Part shown: positions 62,775 through 64,000 of the stretch, piece after piece
How positions within the stretch are numbered: the stretch's first letter is position 1
Layout of the letters: each line of letters starts with the position of its first letter
DNA from: Ferrigenium kumadai
GTDB taxonomy: Bacteria; Pseudomonadota; Gammaproteobacteria; Burkholderiales; Gallionellaceae
DNA: 64,000 bases
Reading direction: 5' to 3'
NCBI RefSeq assembly: GCF_018324385.1
Contig: NZ_AP019536.1
Location: forward strand, 2,418,001 to 2,482,000
Program-made: the position numbers and the translations under genes
Notes under the pieces: model-generated
Told to the model about the DNA's origin: nothing
The model's input: the letters and a program-made list of their open reading frames with translations, nothing else
The model's database searches: none

Positions 62775-64000
62775 TCAAGACAGCGTAGAAGTTGCTCTAT
62801 AAAGAAATATTCGCCAAGGAGAGGCCGGATTCTCAAAGGTAGAGACCAAAACCAAATCCAAATTGGTGGCATTCTCAATCCTCACGGCGGAGATAACATA
62901 GCGTCCCCCCATGGACACGAAGGCCGAGGTATTAAAGCGCAGGTCAGTAACGCGCACTCCTAGACGCTCGACACGATCTTTAGTCAGCATGAAGGCCGCA
63001 TCTGTCTTCCCCAACTCACTTGAGAAAATATAAAAGCGGCTGCCCCAGTCGTCGAAATAACTACGGTATGCCGGATCCCTATCCAGTTCTCCCGCAATGA
63101 TGTTTCGGAAGGCATGCTTGTAGCGCAAAGGGTAGTTGCCCGTGTAGCCATCTAAAGTGCGGAAGCCATTATATGCGGCGATGCTTGGATGAAGCCCCAA
63201 GGACACCACACTGTATGTAATTTTGTCCTGCCCGATGCGCCGAGATACCTCATCGAAAAGTTGAGAGGAAAAATACTCCTGATATGACGGATCACCCGCA
63301 GTCCGCGCTTGCAGATCCTCAGTCCGCTCGCCCAATTCCACCGCCTGCAAAACGATCAGGACGACCGCGATGCCTTTTCCCACGATATGCCAACGTGTCC
63401 ACATAACGGTTAAAACGGCCGCCATGGCTATATACCACAACAAAGGATGCAGATAGTGGAACCGCGACAGGTTCATATATGGCAGCTGCGGCGCGCCGGC
63501 GGACACTTGTGGCCACAACATGGGCCAGTAGCCATACCACAGGGAGATCACCAACGCCGCAAGCAGGCTCCAGAGCAGAACCGCTGTCGCGCGATTGGCG
63601 TTATTAGCACCCAAACAAGTAGCCAACAGTGACAAAGCCAGCAGAATGACCATTTCTCCTTTATTGAGGGCGGACATTCGACCATCGAACGCTAGCAACA
63701 CGAAGAGCGAAACAAGGAAACAGGTAAACGCCAACATCTGCAACACTGAGAGCCGCCCCATCGGGCTTCTTGGGAATCCCTCTTTCCCCCACACCACAAG
63801 CCCCAGAATGCCCAATATTGCCGGCAAGATAAAATGATCTTGCAGCGAAGGAACATGATACTGTCCACACTTGAAATTATCCCAGGCAGCGGCCGTCGCC
63901 GACCAGAAGTCCGGAGAGGGAAGGGATATTTCAATACGATGGGACTTGAATCCGTCAGCAAACCCAAGGACGATCATTAACATTTGATAGTCAACAATCA
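62775..64000 (-). CDS. Polytopic membrane protein, 5' end outside window
   Basis: The frame is open to the window edge at 64000, so the N-terminal part is missing. The visible 400-odd residues have about eight helices followed by a C-terminal soluble domain of about 170 residues (from about GERTEDLQARTAG), with YNGFRTLDGYTGNYPLRYKHAFR and GRYVISAVRIENA. This architecture resembles the DUF6044 proteins found in surface-polysaccharide loci. A role in glycan transfer or polymerisation is possible but unproven. It is followed by the DPM1-like gene with an overlap at its stop. Confidence 0.6.
   Translation of the reverse strand, partial: IVDYQMLMIVLGFADGFKSHRIEISLPSPDFWSATAAAWDNFKCGQYHVPSLQDHFILPAILGILGLVVWGKEGFPRSPMGRLSVLQMLAFTCFLVSLFVLLAFDGRMSALNKGEMVILLALSLLATCLGANNANRATAVLLWSLLAALVISLWYGYWPMLWPQVSAGAPQLPYMNLSRFHYLHPLLWYIAMAAVLTVMWTRWHIVGKGIAVVLIVLQAVELGERTEDLQARTAGDPSYQEYFSSQLFDEVSRRIGQDKITYSVVSLGLHPSIAAYNGFRTLDGYTGNYPLRYKHAFRNIIAGELDRDPAYRSYFDDWGSRFYIFSSELGKTDAAFMLTKDRVERLGVRVTDLRFNTSAFVSMGGRYVISAVRIENATNLDLVLVSTFENPASPWRIFLYRATSTLS

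Overview
The window looks like a chromosomal segment of a Gram-negative betaproteobacterium. Gene content and style (long ppdK, DUF3426 and DUF3579 proteins, cbb3-type oxidase, TonB receptor next to a c-di-GMP enzyme, paralogous IF-1 beside a cold-shock gene) fit Nitrosomonadales, perhaps Gallionellaceae-like. That placement is inference; no rRNA or tRNA gene was seen.

Region 1 (1-18,900) is core metabolism. It holds the tail of a DUF3426 membrane protein, a DUF3579 protein, pyruvate phosphate dikinase, a secreted DUF2059 protein, and a complete glycine-cleavage cluster (gcvT-gcvH-gcvP) behind a tandem glycine riboswitch with its own promoter and terminator. These are followed by a small membrane protein and diacylglycerol kinase, a cbb3-type oxidase in which CcoN, CcoO and a CcoP-like dihaem domain form one polypeptide, a P2-type cation ATPase, a PfkB kinase, a glycine-zipper lipoprotein and a fructosamine-kinase-like protein.

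Region 2 (18,990-28,640) is the least explained part. A minus-strand operon encodes an acetolactate-synthase-like TPP enzyme, two different citrate-synthase-fold proteins and a TonB-dependent receptor. Divergent from it are an orphan ABC-type substrate-binding protein and a sensor-HAMP-PAS-GGDEF-EAL protein. I propose that the operon makes or processes a small carboxylate whose uptake or sensing is coupled to the receptor and to c-di-GMP.

Region 3 (28,800-30,440) has a cold-shock gene directly abutting an IF-1 gene, an intergenic hairpin-rich repeat, and apaH.

Region 4 (30,550-64,000) is a 33-kb surface-polysaccharide locus. The plus-strand part has an MBOAT/SGNH-like O-acetylation pair, then a compact cassette (sugar aminotransferase, polyprenyl-phosphate glycosyltransferase, bifunctional acetyltransferase/ketoisomerase, GtrA flippase, GT39 transferase) that looks like a complete route for adding a 3-acetamido-3,6-dideoxyhexose to a periplasmic glycan, and later an OafA-type acyltransferase. 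The minus-strand part is one long, tightly packed array. It reads from an off-window membrane protein through a glycosyltransferase, methyltransferases, a WbpG-HisH-HisF acetamidino-sugar module, WecB/WecC, a heparinase-like protein, glycosyltransferases, Wzz, a WecA-like initiating transferase, a WbpM-like dehydratase, an O-antigen ligase and a WaaE/KdtX-like transferase. No Wzx flippase is visible, so it probably lies upstream of position 64,000. Base composition becomes AT-richer after about 55 kb, which suggests acquired DNA.
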